A stretch of 8,549 bases of DNA from Ferrithrix thermotolerans DSM 19514 (GTDB lineage Bacteria > Actinomycetota > Acidimicrobiia > Acidimicrobiales > Ilumatobacteraceae). Every line of letters starts with the position of its first letter. Within the stretch, counting starts at the first letter, position 1. Where the stretch lies: assembly GCA_945878705.1 (NCBI GenBank), contig CAMCUE010000040.1:1-8549 (forward strand). The letters run 5' to 3'. The notes under the pieces are model-generated. The model was not told the origin of the DNA, did not search any database, and worked only from the letters and a program-made list of their open reading frames with translations. Shown piece after piece: positions 7,072 to 8,549 of this stretch. Made by a program: the position numbers and the translations under genes.

Positions 7072-7431
7072 TTAAGCAACTGGAGGATCAGTAAATTGCT
7101 GGCCGGCTCGGGCCACATGCTCCGTCCACTCTTTGCCATTCCAGTATCTCAATTCAAAACGGCTAGACGGATCGGCATACCAAGCAGCAGGGACTTCATG
7201 ATTATTAGTGCCACTAGAAATTGCATTTGAAGTCATATCAGCATTCGTGTTTTGCGAAACATTTGAGTTAGTTGAGGTGTTCGTTGCGCGGCGCAGGAAT
7301 GCGCAATATCGCCCGTCAGTCGTCGGCACGATTGAAACAACTTCCCAACCTTCTGCTGATTTTTTTGTGAGCTCTCCTGCGAGTGCTTCTGGGCTGGAGT
7401 TGTATGGGTTAAACGCGGCGTACTCAAACAT
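7072..7431 (-). CDS. Small DUF4177-DUF2510 two-domain protein
   Basis: 119 residues in two small modules. Residues about 3-48 look like a DUF4177 domain: an N-terminal EYAAF strand, then EGWEVVSIV (27-35) and a final CAFLRR (43-48). Residues 49-80 are a flexible linker rich in N, S and T. Residues 81-108 match DUF2510, a short module common in actinobacteria: WYADPS (84-89), LRYW (94-97) and WTEHV (102-106). Neither domain has an assigned biochemical function that I know of. DUF2510 is often fused to membrane proteins, but no membrane helix is present here. The gene begins at ATG 7431 without a clear Shine-Dalgarno sequence, is divergent from pheA (33-bp gap), and is directly upstream of the MBL-Rieske gene, so it is probably co-transcribed with it. 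Confidence 0.8.
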   Translation of the reverse strand: MFEYAAFNPYNSSPEALAGELTKKSAEGWEVVSIVPTTDGRYCAFLRRATNTSTNSNVSQNTNADMTSNAISSGTNNHEVPAAWYADPSSRFELRYWNGKEWTEHVARAGQQFTDPPVA

Positions 7432-7451
7432 AAAAACAGGCTAGTGCGAAC

Positions 7452-7456
7452 GGTGG
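7452..7456 (+). promoter_or_regulatory. Ribosome binding site of pheA
   Basis: GGTGG lies eight bases before the ATG at 7465. It supports this start over the later in-frame ATG at 7510, which has no purine-rich stretch before it. Confidence 0.4.
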
Positions 7457-7464
7457 TTCATTAA

Positions 7465-8448
7465 ATGACCATGAATACGAAATCTGTGCAACGTAACCTT
7501 GTATCAGTCATGAAAAATCGTTCAAAGCGCATTGGATACTTTGGTCCAGCAGGCACTTTCACTGAGCAAGCACTCCTGACACAAAAAGATCTTGCTATTT
7601 GTGAACTTGTTGCATTTCGTACTGTGCCAGATGTCTTAGACGCAGTTGAGTCGGGTGAAGTTGAGCAAGGTTTTGTACCGATTGAAAATTCAATTGAGGG
7701 CACAGTTAATTTCACCCAGGACGCACTTGTGTTCGATCACAATTTATTAATTCAGCGCGAGGTGGTGTTAGATATTGAGCATTGCTTGGTTGCCCGTAAA
7801 GGGGTATCCATCACCGAGATTATTGGCATAATGTCGATTCCGGTTGCGACTGCTCAGTGCCATAGTTATTTACGAAAGCAGTTTCCAAAACTTGATGTTC
7901 GAGCAGCAAACTCAACTGCAGAGGCTGCACAATTAGTTGCCGCAAATACCGAAGAGAAACTTGCAGCCGTTGCGCCAAGAAACGCAGCAAATGTTTATGG
8001 TCTTGAAGTTATTGCTACTGATATTGCTGATCATCAAGGAAACCAAACTCGTTTCGTACTCGTCGGCAAAAACACCGTGCCACAAGCAACGGGCCACGAC
8101 AAAACCGCGATTGTTGTTTTTCAACGGGCTGACGAACCAGGAAGTTTGATTTCTATTTTGCAAGAGTTCGCAGCACGACGAATTAATTTATCCGTGCTAC
8201 TTTCGCGACCCACAAAACGCGGCGGGCTTGGCGACTATTGCTTCATCATGTATGCAGACGGCCATATTCAAGATGAGTTAATGGCAGATGCTCTGCGTGA
8301 CCTGCATGCCAAACAAGGCGATGTTAAATTTCTTGGTTCGTACCCGGCTAGTGGTGAACATGCGCACACTGCACGCGAGCACGCCGACAGCCGCTGGCGT
8401 GAAGCAGATGATTGGATGCAAGAACTGAGAAGTCGCATCGTCAGATAG
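7465..8448 (+). CDS. pheA: Prephenate dehydratase (monofunctional, ACT domain)
   Basis: This enzyme converts prephenate to phenylpyruvate, CO2 and water in phenylalanine synthesis in the cytoplasm. The 327-residue protein has the catalytic PDT domain from about 22 to 201: GYFGPAGTFTEQAL (24-37), VPIENSIEGTV (71-81), and the essential TRF motif at 195-197 (in NQTRF). An ACT regulatory domain follows at about 214-290, then a charged tail. The two phenylalanine-binding signatures of the ACT domain are altered. The usual GAL reads GSL (226-228), and the usual ESRP reads LSRP (246-249), so the glutamate is replaced by leucine. Feedback control may therefore differ from the classical enzyme. The start at 7465 gives an N-terminal extension of about 20 residues before the conserved core. 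No chorismate mutase domain is present. The tRNA-Ser gene begins 11 bases after the stop. Confidence 0.93.
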   Translation: MTMNTKSVQRNLVSVMKNRSKRIGYFGPAGTFTEQALLTQKDLAICELVAFRTVPDVLDAVESGEVEQGFVPIENSIEGTVNFTQDALVFDHNLLIQREVVLDIEHCLVARKGVSITEIIGIMSIPVATAQCHSYLRKQFPKLDVRAANSTAEAAQLVAANTEEKLAAVAPRNAANVYGLEVIATDIADHQGNQTRFVLVGKNTVPQATGHDKTAIVVFQRADEPGSLISILQEFAARRINLSVLLSRPTKRGGLGDYCFIMYADGHIQDELMADALRDLHAKQGDVKFLGSYPASGEHAHTAREHADSRWREADDWMQELRSRIVR

Positions 8449-8459
8449 CGTCTACGAGC

Positions 8460-8547
8460 GGAACGGTGGCAGAGTGGACAAACGCATCCGCCTTGAAAGC
8501 GGACGGCTGTAAAAGGCCCGGGGGTTCGAATCCCTCCCGTTCCGCCA
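8460..8547 (+). tRNA. tRNA-Ser (anticodon UGA), CCA encoded
   Basis: A class II tRNA with a complete cloverleaf. The 7-bp acceptor stem GGAACGG (8460-8466) pairs with CCGTTCC (8537-8543), followed by discriminator G8544 and an encoded CCA. The anticodon stem TCCGC/GCGGA encloses loop CTTGAAA, so the anticodon is TGA, reading UCA and other serine codons. A long variable arm, typical of serine tRNAs, precedes the T arm (8520-8536, loop TTCGAAT, one G-T pair). It lies just downstream of pheA and ends two bases before the window edge. Confidence 0.96.
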
Positions 8548-8549
8548 AC

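Noticed and set aside
7208..7444. 78-residue plus-strand open frame
   Set aside because: It is antisense to the DUF4177-DUF2510 gene, whose two domains are clearly recognisable on the other strand.
7461..7715. 84-residue minus-strand open frame
   Set aside because: It is antisense to the highly conserved N-terminus of PheA.
8460..8547. tRNA-Ser as an integration (att) site
   Set aside because: No integrase gene and no repeat of the tRNA 3' end was seen elsewhere in the window.

Overview
The window looks like part of the chromosome of an AT-leaning, tightly packed actinobacterium. The evidence is a DUF2510-type C-terminus (WYADPS...RYW...WTEHV), a metallo-beta-lactamase/Rieske fusion of a type I associate with actinobacteria (I recall Mycobacterium tuberculosis Rv3818 as similar), an actinobacterial-style PheA C-terminus, and gaps of only 3-6 bp between several genes. 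A streamlined freshwater or marine lineage such as Nanopelagicales (acI) would fit, but that is inference; no rRNA or core phylogenetic marker is present.

Layout. Positions 1-4882 are a surface-polysaccharide locus. On the minus strand there is the start of a gene leaving the left edge (1-29), preceded by a small coiled-coil protein (33-392). Divergent from these is an O-antigen ligase/polymerase-like membrane protein (470-1756). Convergent with that, separated by 3 bp, is a two-gene minus-strand operon: a Wzz-like chain-length protein with a degenerate kinase-like tail (3617-4813 or 4882), then a membrane-anchored nucleotide-sugar 4,6-dehydratase of the CapD/WbpM/PglF type (1760-3610). A short intergenic region with nested repeats (about 4814-4926) separates this operon from a divergent P4H-like 2-oxoglutarate/Fe(II) oxygenase (4927-5511). 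The oxygenase converges, again with a 3-bp gap, on a minus-strand pair: a DUF4177/DUF2510 small protein (7072-7431) and the MBL-Rieske protein (5515-7065). The right end is housekeeping: pheA (7465-8448) and a complete tRNA-Ser(UGA) with encoded CCA (8460-8547).

How the genes may work together. The dehydratase would make a 4-keto-6-deoxy amino sugar nucleotide, the Wzy/WaaL-like protein would polymerise or transfer lipid-linked glycan, and the Wzz-like protein would control chain length. No flippase or initiating sugar-phosphate transferase is visible, so the locus probably continues to the left. The oxygenase and the MBL-Rieske protein are two different kinds of iron-dependent oxygen-chemistry candidates lying tail to tail beside this locus. 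Whether they modify the glycan is open. No stretch longer than about 115 bp lacks a gene. I saw no CRISPR array, insertion sequence, transposase, phage gene or convincing terminator. The most notable oddities are the altered ACT-domain signature of PheA, the P-loop-less kinase-like tail of the Wzz protein, the MBL-Rieske domain order, and the ordered repeats in the divergent control region.
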